NCBI GenBank assembly: GCA_021769425.1
Contig: JAETSX010000013.1
Location: forward strand, 1 to 64,000
Direction: 5' to 3'
DNA length: 64,000 bases
Source of the DNA: Eubacterium sp.
Lineage (GTDB): Bacteria > Bacillota > Clostridia > Lachnospirales > Lachnospiraceae
Positions 42,516 to 50,936 of the stretch are shown here, piece by piece. The translations under genes were made by a program, and so were the position numbers. How positions within the stretch are numbered: the first letter of the stretch is position 1; each line of letters begins with the position of its first letter. Below the pieces are notes generated by a model that was not told the DNA's origin, ran no database searches, and saw only the letters and a list, made by a program, of their open reading frames with translations.

Positions 42516-42581
42516 CTTATGAAATATCACTCCATAAGCATGATTTACGGATAGAATATATTTCATGGATGAAAAGGGCAG

Positions 42582-43379
42582 GTGGCTAAAGTGGATATAG
42601 CGTCTATATTGGGAATTATACTTGGAATTTTTTTGTTTGTGTTTGGTGTTATCAATGGTGGCGGTAACCTTCTGAGGGACTTCTGGGATGTGCCTTCGGT
42701 TATTATTACCATTGGAGGTTCTATGGCAGGCACCTTGGCTTCGCACAAACTTTCGGATTTTATCAATGGTTTAAAATCAATTACGCTGACGTTTAAAGAT
42801 GCCAAGTCAGATGTCAGCGAAGTAATTAAGAATATTATTGATTTATCTAACATAGCAAGAAAAGAGGGACTTCTGGCGTTGGAAGAAGCTGCCAATGGCA
42901 TTGAGGATGAATTTTTGAAGAAAGGCGTTATGCTTGTTGTGGACGGTACAGATCCGGAACTGGTCAGAGGAATTATGGAAGCGGATCTGCTCAGCGTGGA
43001 AGAAAGGCATAATGTAAATATTGGATTTTGGAAGACATGGGAGGGATTAGGTCCTGCATGGGGTATGATTGGAACGCTGATTGGTCTGATTAATATGTTG
43101 GCGAAGCTGGATGACCCGTCAACGGTAGGACCGTCCATGTCAGTTGCGTTGGTTACCACATTGTATGGTTCTTTGATTGCAAACTGGCTTTGTAACCCTA
43201 CAGCGGCGAAGCTGAAAGTAAATAATGACGAAGAAATCAGAATCAAGGAGATTACCGTGGAAGGGTTGCTGTCTATTCAAGCAGGTGAGAATCCCCGCGT
43301 AATTGAAGAAAAGTTAAAATCTTTCCTGTCTCCGAAAATGCGTGAAAGCATGACGGATCAGGGCGGAGGTGAAGAATAG
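42582..43379 (+). CDS. motA: Flagellar motor stator protein MotA
   Basis: A 265-residue membrane protein with four transmembrane helices (two near the N-terminus, two at about 150-205). WEGLGPAWGMIGTLIGLINM is a MotA landmark. With MotB it forms the ion channel that turns the rotor. The GTG start follows AAGGGCAG. It overlaps motB by one base. Confidence 0.94.
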   Translation: MAKVDIASILGIILGIFLFVFGVINGGGNLLRDFWDVPSVIITIGGSMAGTLASHKLSDFINGLKSITLTFKDAKSDVSEVIKNIIDLSNIARKEGLLALEEAANGIEDEFLKKGVMLVVDGTDPELVRGIMEADLLSVEERHNVNIGFWKTWEGLGPAWGMIGTLIGLINMLAKLDDPSTVGPSMSVALVTTLYGSLIANWLCNPTAAKLKVNNDEEIRIKEITVEGLLSIQAGENPRVIEEKLKSFLSPKMRESMTDQGGGEE

Positions 43380-44209
43380 TGGCAAAGAAGAAGAAAAAGG
43401 ATTCTGGTGGCGGCGGAGCAGCCAATTGGATGAATACCTTCGCAGACTTGATGAATCTCCTGCTTTGCTTTTTCGTGCTTCTGTTTTCCATGTCTTCTGT
43501 GGACGCGGATAAATTTGAAGCGCTGGTTCAGTCTTTAGAGCACAGCTTCAGCATTCTGCCCCAGGGAGGTTCTTCCATAGGGGAGGGACAAATGGTGGCT
43601 GCCGGTGTGAATCAGCTTCAGTTATTGGATCAGTATTATATGGAAGCAGCCAATTCGAAAAGCGATGAAGAAGGGGAAGATAACGAGGAAGAGGAAAATA
43701 ATCCGGAAGAGGCATTGAAACAGGAGATGGCAGAAGCCGGTTTGAAGGAATCGGAGGAAATGGCCGAACAGATTGAGAAAATGTTGGAAGAGCAGAGAAT
43801 TGGAGATCAGGTGGAAGTGGATTCCAATGCCCAGTTTGTACGCATTACATTGAACGGTGCGCTGCTTTTTGATTCCGGCCAGTCACAGATACGGGAAGAT
43901 GCGCTTCCGCTTGTGGATAAATTATCATTAATTTTAGAAAATTATAACAGCAGTCTGATTGATATAGAGGGACATACTGATAATGTTCCCATAAGCAACG
44001 AACAGTACGAGAATAATGATGTATTATCTGCTTACCGTGCATTTGCGGTGAAGAATTATGTATTAGGAAAGACTGCTCTGGAAGCAGGGAAAATCAATGC
44101 GACCGGATGCGGGGAATATAATCCTGTGGCAGATAATGGAACGCCTGAGGGAAGGGCAAGGAACCGAAGGGTAGAGATTAAAATATACAATTCGTATAAT
44201 TCAAATTAG
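43379..44209 (+). CDS. motB: Flagellar motor stator protein MotB
   Basis: A 276-residue protein with a short cytoplasmic Lys-rich head, a single transmembrane helix holding the essential Asp23 (TFADLMNLLLCFF), a Glu-rich plug/linker (about 80-140), and an OmpA-like peptidoglycan-binding domain (FDSGQSQIREDALPL, IEGHTDNVPIS, NRRVEIKIY). Ion selectivity cannot be read with certainty. GTG start after GGAGG. Confidence 0.94.
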   Translation: MAKKKKKDSGGGGAANWMNTFADLMNLLLCFFVLLFSMSSVDADKFEALVQSLEHSFSILPQGGSSIGEGQMVAAGVNQLQLLDQYYMEAANSKSDEEGEDNEEEENNPEEALKQEMAEAGLKESEEMAEQIEKMLEEQRIGDQVEVDSNAQFVRITLNGALLFDSGQSQIREDALPLVDKLSLILENYNSSLIDIEGHTDNVPISNEQYENNDVLSAYRAFAVKNYVLGKTALEAGKINATGCGEYNPVADNGTPEGRARNRRVEIKIYNSYNSN

Positions 44210-44224
44210 AAAGGAAAGACAGCA

Positions 44225-44746
44225 ATGAAAAAGAATCTAATGAGTGTTTTAATTTTGGCACTGGTACTTGCGAATCTGGTTTTAACAGCGATCCTGATGA
44301 TTTCCGTTGTGCCTCAGACAAAGAAAGCGAATGAATTGATTACAAAGGTGTGTTCCGCCATTGATTTGGAATTGGAAGGAGGTAAGGATAATTCTGCTTT
44401 GAATATTCCCATGGATCGGATAGAAACTGTCAGCCTTTCTGATGGAGAGGCTCTTACCATTAATCTGAAGACAGGAGAAGACGGTGAGGCGCATCATGCA
44501 GTTATTTCTGTATCCCTTGCATTGGATAATAAGAGTGAAGGATACAAAACTTACGGACCGGAAGGAATTTCTGCCAAGGCGGATTTGATTAGAGATGAAG
44601 TAAATAAGATTGTGGGAAGCCATACCATTGAAGAAATGCGGGAGAGCCAGTCAGATGTGCAGGATGAAATCCTGGCCCGTCTCCGCCGGATGTTTGATTC
44701 TGATTTTATTGTAAGTGTAGCATTTCCTACTTACACTTACGAATAA
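44225..44746 (+). CDS. fliL: Flagellar basal body-associated protein FliL
   Basis: A 173-residue single-pass membrane protein (helix at about 5-28) with an extracytoplasmic SPFH-like domain. It rings MotB and stabilises the stator. Conserved features: EDGEAHHAVISVSLALDN and RDEVNKIVGSHTIEEM. AAAGGAAAG precedes the ATG. It follows motB by 15 bases. Confidence 0.88.
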   Translation: MKKNLMSVLILALVLANLVLTAILMISVVPQTKKANELITKVCSAIDLELEGGKDNSALNIPMDRIETVSLSDGEALTINLKTGEDGEAHHAVISVSLALDNKSEGYKTYGPEGISAKADLIRDEVNKIVGSHTIEEMRESQSDVQDEILARLRRMFDSDFIVSVAFPTYTYE

Positions 44747-44800
44747 AGCAACTTATACCAATCAGAAAATTACAAGATAAATGTCAGGTGGTGAGAGAAG

Positions 44801-45781
44801 ATGGGCGAGGTCTTATCGCAAAATGAGATAGACAGTCTGCTGAGCGCTTTAAGCAATGGTGAACTGGATGCGGATGTGATTAAGGACACAGGCGAGAAAC
44901 AGGTAAAGGATTACGATTTTGCAAGGCCTGCGAAATTTTCCAAAGAACATCTCAGAACGATGGAAATTATATTCGAACATTATGGAAGATTGTTGTCTAC
45001 AAATCTTCCTGCGTATCTGAGGAAGAACATACAGGTAGAAGTGATGAATTCGGAGGCAGTTACATATTCGGAATTTTCTAATTCTCTGACAAATCCGGTG
45101 CTTCTGGGAATCGTAAATTTTGCACCGATGCCGGGCAGTATCATTATAGACTTGGCGTCGAATCTGGGTTACGCTATGGTGGATCGTATGCTGGGCGGGG
45201 AAGGACTCCCTTTGGAACGGAGCCGCGATTTTTCAGAAATTGAACTGCTGATTATTGAACGTATTATGAATGTATGCATCAACCTGCTCAGAGAGCCATG
45301 GGAAAATGTAATTGAGATACATCCAAGGCTGGAACGTATTGAGACGAATTCCCAGTTTGCGCAGTTTATTTCTCCAGGTGAGATGATTGCCATTATTACA
45401 ATTAATATGAAAATCGGCGATGTAGAAGGCATGATGAATATTTGCCTGCCCTATATGACATTGGAAGATGTCATGGACAAATTAAATACCAAATTCTGGT
45501 TTTCTACGATGCAGGCCCGGGGAGAACAGGAATATACGGAAATTATTGAATCAGTGATTTCCAAAGCTCCTATGCCGGTTAAGGCTGTGTTAGGCAAAAG
45601 CGTAATTTCTGTCAGTGATTTTATAAATCTTCAGGTTGGAGATATTGTTCGGTTAGATAGAAAAGTAGAAGATGAACTGGATGTATATGTTGGAAATATC
45701 AAGAAGTTTACTGCTTTGCCTGGTGCGTCTGGCGATCTGTATGCAGTAAGAGTTACATCAGTAATCAGAGAGGAGCAGTGA
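44801..45781 (+). CDS. fliM: Flagellar motor switch protein FliM
   Basis: A 326-residue C-ring protein that binds phospho-CheY. The N-terminal CheY-binding peptide LSQNEIDSLLSAL is intact. The middle CheC-like domain includes FAPMPGSIIIDLASNLGYAM and the C-terminal SpoA domain is at about 245-320. AGGTGGTGAGAG precedes the ATG. Confidence 0.95.
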   Translation: MGEVLSQNEIDSLLSALSNGELDADVIKDTGEKQVKDYDFARPAKFSKEHLRTMEIIFEHYGRLLSTNLPAYLRKNIQVEVMNSEAVTYSEFSNSLTNPVLLGIVNFAPMPGSIIIDLASNLGYAMVDRMLGGEGLPLERSRDFSEIELLIIERIMNVCINLLREPWENVIEIHPRLERIETNSQFAQFISPGEMIAIITINMKIGDVEGMMNICLPYMTLEDVMDKLNTKFWFSTMQARGEQEYTEIIESVISKAPMPVKAVLGKSVISVSDFINLQVGDIVRLDRKVEDELDVYVGNIKKFTALPGASGDLYAVRVTSVIREEQ

Positions 45782-45785
45782 CGTT

Positions 45786-46952
45786 ATGGATGGAATGGAT
45801 GGAGTTTTATCACAGGAAGAGATTAGCGCTCTGTTGAATGATGATTCCGGAATGGACGCAATCAACGGGGCAGATGGAATGGATGACCTGACGCCGGATG
45901 AAATCGACGCGATAGGCGAGATTTCCAATATCAGTATGGGAACGGCAGCCACAACGTTGTTTTCGCTGGTGAATCGGAAAGTGGATATCTCCACGCCGGT
46001 TGTTACATTTGCCAGTTGGGATGATATTGTCGAAGCATATGAAAGACCCTGTGTGTTTATCAGGATTGCCTATACTGTGGGCCTGGACGGAAGCAATCTG
46101 TTGGTATTGAAGGAACAGGACGTTAAGATTATTACAGATTTGATGATGGGCGGAGACGGCACAAATCTGGACGGAGAACTGGGAGAACTTCACTTAAGCG
46201 CAATCAGTGAAGCTATGAATCAAATGATGGGAAGTGCAGCCACCTCTCTCTCATCAATGCTGAATAAGATGATTGATATCAGCCCTCCTTCCGCTGATTT
46301 GGTGGATTTGAAAGACACTATAAGCGGAGAAGAGATCGATGAGTTTTTAGCCGGCCGTTTTGTCAAGATTTCATTTAAAATGGAAATCGGAGATTTGATA
46401 AACAGTGAAATTATGCAGTTGTATCCGATTTCTTTTGCAAAAGAAATGTGTTCCAGTGTGGCAAATAATATGGAAGCGGATGTTTCCGCTGCACCGGCAG
46501 ATACTTCTCCGGCGCCGGCTCCTGCACCGCAGTCGGCTCCTGCGTCTCAGCCGATGGGCCAGCCAATGGGTCAGCCGATGATGGGAATGCCGATGGGTCA
46601 GCCGATGATGGGAATGCCGATGGGTGATATGTCGCAGATGTATGCCCAACAGCCGGTGAATGTACAGCCGGCGCAGTTTCAGGCATTTACCGGAGATTTT
46701 AATCCTATTACGCAGCAGGAAAATATTGGGTTGATTATGGACGTTCCCCTTGATGTTACAGTGGAACTTGGAAGAACCAGTAAATCAATTCATGATATTC
46801 TGGAATTTGCTCCTGGTACAATCATTGAGTTAAATAAGATTGCAGGGGAGCCCATTGATGTGTTGGTTAATGGTAAATACGTGGCCAAAGGCGAAGTCGT
46901 AGTGCTGGAAGAAAGTTTTGGCGTGCGTATTACCGAAATAATAAATAACTAA
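45786..46952 (+). CDS. fliY: Flagellar switch phosphatase FliY (CheC-FliN)
   Basis: A 388-residue switch protein. Its head has the CheY-P binding peptide (LSQEEISALL). The CheC-like domain has two phosphatase motifs, IDAIGEISNISMGTA and LSAISEAMNQMMGSA. A Pro/Gln/Met-rich linker (about 235-295) joins it to the C-terminal FliN/SpoA domain (LDVTVELGRTSKSIHDIL). The linker DNA holds two exact 27-base tandem repeats (46568-46621). The gene starts four bases after the fliM stop. Confidence 0.94.
   Translation: MDGMDGVLSQEEISALLNDDSGMDAINGADGMDDLTPDEIDAIGEISNISMGTAATTLFSLVNRKVDISTPVVTFASWDDIVEAYERPCVFIRIAYTVGLDGSNLLVLKEQDVKIITDLMMGGDGTNLDGELGELHLSAISEAMNQMMGSAATSLSSMLNKMIDISPPSADLVDLKDTISGEEIDEFLAGRFVKISFKMEIGDLINSEIMQLYPISFAKEMCSSVANNMEADVSAAPADTSPAPAPAPQSAPASQPMGQPMGQPMMGMPMGQPMMGMPMGDMSQMYAQQPVNVQPAQFQAFTGDFNPITQQENIGLIMDVPLDVTVELGRTSKSIHDILEFAPGTIIELNKIAGEPIDVLVNGKYVAKGEVVVLEESFGVRITEIINN
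46568..46621 (+). repeat. Two tandem 27-base repeats in the fliY linker
   Basis: Exact copies at 46568-46594 and 46595-46621 encode the repeat GQPMMGMPM. A third shorter, diverged copy lies just before. The linker length could vary between strains by slippage. Confidence 0.85.
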
Positions 46953-46992
46953 GAAAACAAATAAATTAAAGTGATATCAAGGAGAAAAGGAT

Positions 46993-47355
46993 ATGGCAAA
47001 GAATATTTTAATTTGTGATGATGCAGCTTTTATGAGAATGATGATCAAGGACATTCTTACCAAGAATGGCTACAATATTGCAGGAGAAGCCGAGAACGGC
47101 CTGAAAGCAGTAGAGAAGTACAATGAGACAAAACCGGATTTGGTATTGATGGATATTACCATGCCGGAAATGGATGGAATTCAGGCATTAAAGCAGATTA
47201 AGGCCAGCGATCCTTCTGCGTGTGTCATCATGTGTTCTGCAATGGGGCAGCAGGCGATGGTTATTGAAGCGATTCAATCTGGGGCAAAAGACTTCATTGT
47301 AAAGCCTTTCCAGGCAGAACGAGTGTTGGAAGCTGTAAAAAAAGTAGTTGGATAA
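46993..47355 (+). CDS. cheY: Chemotaxis response regulator CheY
   Basis: A 120-residue single receiver domain. The phosphorylation site is Asp54 (LVLMDITMPEMDG), with acidic Asp9 and Asp10, Ser/Thr (MCSAMGQQ) and Lys near PF (VKPFQ). Once phosphorylated by CheA it binds FliM and FliY and changes rotation. AAGGAG precedes the ATG. Confidence 0.96.
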   Translation: MAKNILICDDAAFMRMMIKDILTKNGYNIAGEAENGLKAVEKYNETKPDLVLMDITMPEMDGIQALKQIKASDPSACVIMCSAMGQQAMVIEAIQSGAKDFIVKPFQAERVLEAVKKVVG

Positions 47356-47356
47356 T

Positions 47357-47737
47357 ATGGTTTTACTGGAAATTTCCTCAGGATGGGAGAGTTTTTTCCA
47401 ACTGATTGGCATATTGTTGATTTTCCTGTTTGTGCTGGTGCTTACGTATCTGGTTACCAAATGGATTGCGGGCTACCAGCAGGGGATCACGCTTCATAAA
47501 AATATACAGGTGATTGAGACATTTCGGGTAAGCAATAATAAGTTTATTCAGATTATTCAGGTTGGAAAGAAATATCTGGTTATTTCCGTCTGCAAAGATA
47601 CCATAAATGTATTAACGGAATTAACGGGAGAGCAATTGACGCATTTTCCCTCTGCAGAAGACCGGAAAGAAATCAATTTGAATGAGAGTTTTCAGGAAAT
47701 ATTGGAGAACTTGAAGAAAAAAATTCCCAGGAAGTAG
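47357..47737 (+). CDS. fliO: Flagellar export protein FliO (FliZ)
   Basis: A 126-residue protein with one transmembrane helix near residues 14-34 (LIGILLIFLFVLVLTYLV) and a basic cytoplasmic tail that begins TLHKNIQVIETFRVS. FliO helps build the FliP5 ring of the export gate. The start is uncertain: ATG 47357 lies right after the cheY stop; TTG 47348 would overlap it. The sequence is poorly conserved, so position before fliP supports the name. Confidence 0.85.
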   Translation: MVLLEISSGWESFFQLIGILLIFLFVLVLTYLVTKWIAGYQQGITLHKNIQVIETFRVSNNKFIQIIQVGKKYLVISVCKDTINVLTELTGEQLTHFPSAEDRKEINLNESFQEILENLKKKIPRK

Positions 47738-47747
47738 GAAAAGCGCA

Positions 47748-48650
47748 ATGAAAAAACGGAAAAAAATATACTGTAGAGTTTCCTTTGCCTTTGGGACAAT
47801 GACGCTATTGCTTGCATTGTTTTTGATGTTCAGCCAAAGTGCGGATGCAACAGGGGCTGCATCAAATAACAATCAGAATGACAATCAGCAGGTGACAGAT
47901 GAGACAAGGCAGGAAATAGGGGAATTGAATCCGCCGAATACGCAGCCGGCAGAGAGGGGCACGACAAATGGCCTTACTTTCAGTTGGAATAATGAAGAAG
48001 GCAATTTATCTGCCAATATTCGGATTCTGTTGGTACTCACAGTAATTTCGCTGGCGCCGTCGATTCTGATTATGCTTACGTCCTTTACAAGAATTATTAT
48101 TGTATTGCATTTTGTAAGGACAGCTGTGGGAACTCAAACGGTACCTCCTAATCAGGTGTTGATAGGGCTTGCGTTGTTTTTAACGCTGTTTATTATGAAT
48201 CCGGTATTTTCTGAAATTAACGAAACTGTGATTCAGCCCTTGGAAGCCAATGAGATTAATCAGGAAGAAGCGTTGGAGCGGATTGAAGATCCAATCCGAA
48301 GATTTATGTATAAGGAAATGCAGAGGAAAGATCTAAAGCTGTTTTGTGATATTGCGGAGATTGATATGACGGGTATGGATTTAAGTGAGCCGGAGACGTT
48401 AGAACCCATTCCTATGAATGTGGTAATTCCGGCATTTATTATCAGTGAGCTGCGGACAGCGTTTATTATCGGTTTTCTGATTTACATTCCTTTTATTGTC
48501 ATTGATATGGTAGTTGCTTCCGTATTGATGTCCATGGGTATGATGATGCTGCCGCCTACAACGATTTCCATGCCCTTTAAAATTCTGCTTTTTGTACTGG
48601 CAGATGGATGGGATCTTGTGATCGGCAGTCTGGTTAAAACATTTCATTGA
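47748..48650 (+). CDS. fliP: Flagellar export gate protein FliP
   Basis: A 300-residue gate protein. A cleavable signal peptide (about 1-34, LLLALFLMFSQSADA) is followed by an Asn/Gln-rich stretch, then the FliP core with SLAPSILIMLTSFTRIIIVL, TPPNQVLIGLALFLT-like VPPNQVLIGLALFLT and MMLPPTTISMPFKILLF. The stretch at 35-75 is longer than in E. coli. A hairpin follows the stop. Confidence 0.95.
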   Translation: MKKRKKIYCRVSFAFGTMTLLLALFLMFSQSADATGAASNNNQNDNQQVTDETRQEIGELNPPNTQPAERGTTNGLTFSWNNEEGNLSANIRILLVLTVISLAPSILIMLTSFTRIIIVLHFVRTAVGTQTVPPNQVLIGLALFLTLFIMNPVFSEINETVIQPLEANEINQEEALERIEDPIRRFMYKEMQRKDLKLFCDIAEIDMTGMDLSEPETLEPIPMNVVIPAFIISELRTAFIIGFLIYIPFIVIDMVVASVLMSMGMMMLPPTTISMPFKILLFVLADGWDLVIGSLVKTFH

Positions 48651-48654
48651 GTAA

Positions 48655-48680
48655 CAACCACTTGTGAAAACAAGTGGTTG
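48655..48680 (+). other. Intra-operon hairpin between fliP and fliQ
   Basis: CAACCACTTGT and ACAAGTGGTTG form a perfect 11-pair stem capped by GAAA, a stable GNRA tetraloop. No T tract follows. It may protect or punctuate the message between fliP and fliQ. Confidence 0.7.
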
Positions 48681-48702
48681 CAGAGTATAGAGGTAAGAAC
48701 AG

Positions 48703-48975
48703 ATGATTACAGAAGGACAGGTATTGGATATTGCGAGGGAAGCATTATTTTTGATCATCAAGGTATCTACGCCTTTGTTGTTGATTTCATTGATTATAGG
48801 TCTGATTGTCAGTATTTTTCAGACAGTCACTTCCATTCAGGAACAGACGCTTACGTTTGTGCCCAAGATTCTTGTTGTTTTTTTGGGGATGATGCTTTTA
48901 GGCGGCTGGATGCTGGAGAATCTGGCAGGCTTTATGACTGAACTTTGGAGTAATTTCGGCCTGTATCTGCGTTAG
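48703..48975 (+). CDS. fliQ: Flagellar export gate protein FliQ
   Basis: A 90-residue protein with two transmembrane helices. Its family landmarks are SLIIGLIVSIFQTVTSIQEQ and TLTFVPKI. It follows fliP after the hairpin, with GAGG before the ATG. Confidence 0.94.
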   Translation: MITEGQVLDIAREALFLIIKVSTPLLLISLIIGLIVSIFQTVTSIQEQTLTFVPKILVVFLGMMLLGGWMLENLAGFMTELWSNFGLYLR

Positions 48976-48986
48976 GTTGAGACAGT

Positions 48987-49769
48987 ATGATAAACTATGA
49001 GTTTACATTATATACATTTGAATATTTTTTGATGATATTGGTAAGGGTTGCGTCATTTGTCTTTATTGCTCCGTTTTTTGGAATGAATAATACCCCGGCC
49101 CGGGTAAAGATTGGACTGTCAGTGTTTCTTTCGCTGATTTTGTATCAGGTTATATTGCCCAAAGAAGTTATGGAATATTCCGGAGTAATTGAGTTTGCCA
49201 TCATCGTTCTGAAAGAAGGAATTACAGGTCTGCTCATTGGTTTTGCGGCAAATATTTGTAATTCCATTATTGTGTTTTCAGGTAAAGTGATTGATATGGA
49301 AATCGGACTTGCTATGGCAAATATTTACGATCCTACCACTCACTCCCAGTCAGGACTTACCGGAACCATGTATAATTATTTTATAATGCTGCTTCTGATT
49401 ATAACGGATATGCATCATTATATTTTGCGGGCGTTTATTGACACTTATCAGGTTATTCCGGTGAATGGGACGGCGTTTGACTGGACTCACCTTATGGGAA
49501 CCATGACCATGTACATGACAGATTTAATGGTGATTGGATTTCGTATTGTTCTTCCTATTTTTGCAACCAGTATGATATTGAATTGCATTCTGGGAATTAT
49601 GGCAAAGGTAGCTCCTCAGATGAATATGTTTGCAGTGGGAATGCAGCTTAAGATTTTAATAGGTTTTTCCATTATGTTTTTGACTATTGTGCTGCTCCCG
49701 GATGTTTCAAATTTTATTTTCAGGGAAATGAAGAAAATGATTGTTTCCGTCATTGAAGGAATGTATTGA
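48987..49769 (+). CDS. fliR: Flagellar export gate protein FliR
   Basis: A 260-residue protein with about six membrane helices. It has RVASFVFIAPFFGMNNTPAR and GLLIGFAANICNSIIVFSG, then GTMYNYFIMLLLIITDMHHY. It closes the FliPQR gate. The ATG follows 11 bases after fliQ. The stop overlaps a possible TTG start of flhB. Confidence 0.94.
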   Translation: MINYEFTLYTFEYFLMILVRVASFVFIAPFFGMNNTPARVKIGLSVFLSLILYQVILPKEVMEYSGVIEFAIIVLKEGITGLLIGFAANICNSIIVFSGKVIDMEIGLAMANIYDPTTHSQSGLTGTMYNYFIMLLLIITDMHHYILRAFIDTYQVIPVNGTAFDWTHLMGTMTMYMTDLMVIGFRIVLPIFATSMILNCILGIMAKVAPQMNMFAVGMQLKILIGFSIMFLTIVLLPDVSNFIFREMKKMIVSVIEGMY

Positions 49770-49795
49770 AATTGAGAGAAGAATCTTGTTTTTTT

Positions 49796-50902
49796 ATGGA
49801 ATATAATCTGCAGTGGTTCGCGAAAGAAGGAAACGGCGGAGAAAAGACAGAACCTGCCACATCCAAGAAGCTGCAGGATGCCAGGAACGAAGGACAGGTG
49901 GCAAAAAGCCAGGAATTGAACAGCGCTTTAGGTCTGATTGCATTATTTGTAACCTTGAAAATATTTATTTCCTATATTGGAGAAAATCTGTTTCAAAGCT
50001 TTCCGGTATTATATCGTAAAATTCCGGACATTATAGATGAAAGCATTGGAGGCATGTCGGTGAAGCTGGCAACGGCGGTGATGAATCACACACTTGGAAC
50101 AATTGTTAAGATTTTGCTCCCGGTATTTTTAATTGGGTATTCCGTTGCATTGCTGACGAATATTGTTCAGGTTGGATGGAAGGTGACGGCCAAGCCCATG
50201 AAGCCAAAGTTCAGCAAACTGAATCCTTTAAGTGGTTTTAAGCGAATCTTTTCTAAGGATTCCCTGTTTGAATTGCTGAAATCTATTGCTAAAATAAGTT
50301 TGATTATTTATGTGGCGTATACAGCCATCAGGGATCATCAGAATGAACTGTTTTTGTTGTATGACATTCCTTTGCTGCAGGTGATTTTGCTGGTAGGCTC
50401 TATTGTAATTGATGCGGGACTGAAGATCAGCTTGGTATATCTGATTGTTGGAATTGCAGACTGGTTTTATCAGAAGCATAAGTTCAAAGAAGACATGAAG
50501 ATGACCAAACAGGAAGTAAAAGATGAATATAAGAATACAGAAGGAAATCCAGAGATTAAGGGGCGTCAGCGTTCCAGAATGAGAGAAGCTTCTCAACGGC
50601 GCATGATGCAGAGCCTTCCAAGCGCTGATGTGGTAATTACCAACCCTACCCATTATGCAGTGGCGATCAAATATGATGCCAGCCAGTATTCCGCTCCTGT
50701 TGTAGTTGCAAAAGGAGAAGATTATCTTGCCATGAAGATACGGGAAGCTGCAAAAGAGCATCAGATAGAAATTGTAGAAAATAAGCCTCTGGCGCGGATG
50801 CTTTATGCCAACGTGGATGTTGGAGAAGAAGTGCCGCCGGAATTGTATCAGGCAGTGGCGGAAGTGCTTGCTTTTGTGTACAGCCTGAGAGAAAATAGAT
50901 AA
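49796..50902 (+). CDS. flhB: Flagellar export switch protein FlhB
   Basis: A 368-residue protein with four membrane helices and a cytoplasmic autocleaving domain. The NPTH motif is intact (Asn283-Pro284-Thr285-His286, in VVITNPTHYA). Self-cleavage there lets FliK change export specificity from hook to filament. I chose ATG 49796 because homologues begin with a NLQ-FA-like segment (MEYNLQWFA). TTG 49766 would overlap fliR. No clear ribosome binding site was found. Confidence 0.94.
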   Translation: MEYNLQWFAKEGNGGEKTEPATSKKLQDARNEGQVAKSQELNSALGLIALFVTLKIFISYIGENLFQSFPVLYRKIPDIIDESIGGMSVKLATAVMNHTLGTIVKILLPVFLIGYSVALLTNIVQVGWKVTAKPMKPKFSKLNPLSGFKRIFSKDSLFELLKSIAKISLIIYVAYTAIRDHQNELFLLYDIPLLQVILLVGSIVIDAGLKISLVYLIVGIADWFYQKHKFKEDMKMTKQEVKDEYKNTEGNPEIKGRQRSRMREASQRRMMQSLPSADVVITNPTHYAVAIKYDASQYSAPVVVAKGEDYLAMKIREAAKEHQIEIVENKPLARMLYANVDVGEEVPPELYQAVAEVLAFVYSLRENR

Positions 50903-50936
50903 ATTGCAGTAGTAAACAACGAAAGGAGAAATCAGC

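Noticed and set aside
42563..43246. 227-residue minus-strand frame opposite motA
   Set aside because: Antisense to motA in the register where rare stops occur; Ser/Pro-rich and without a start site.
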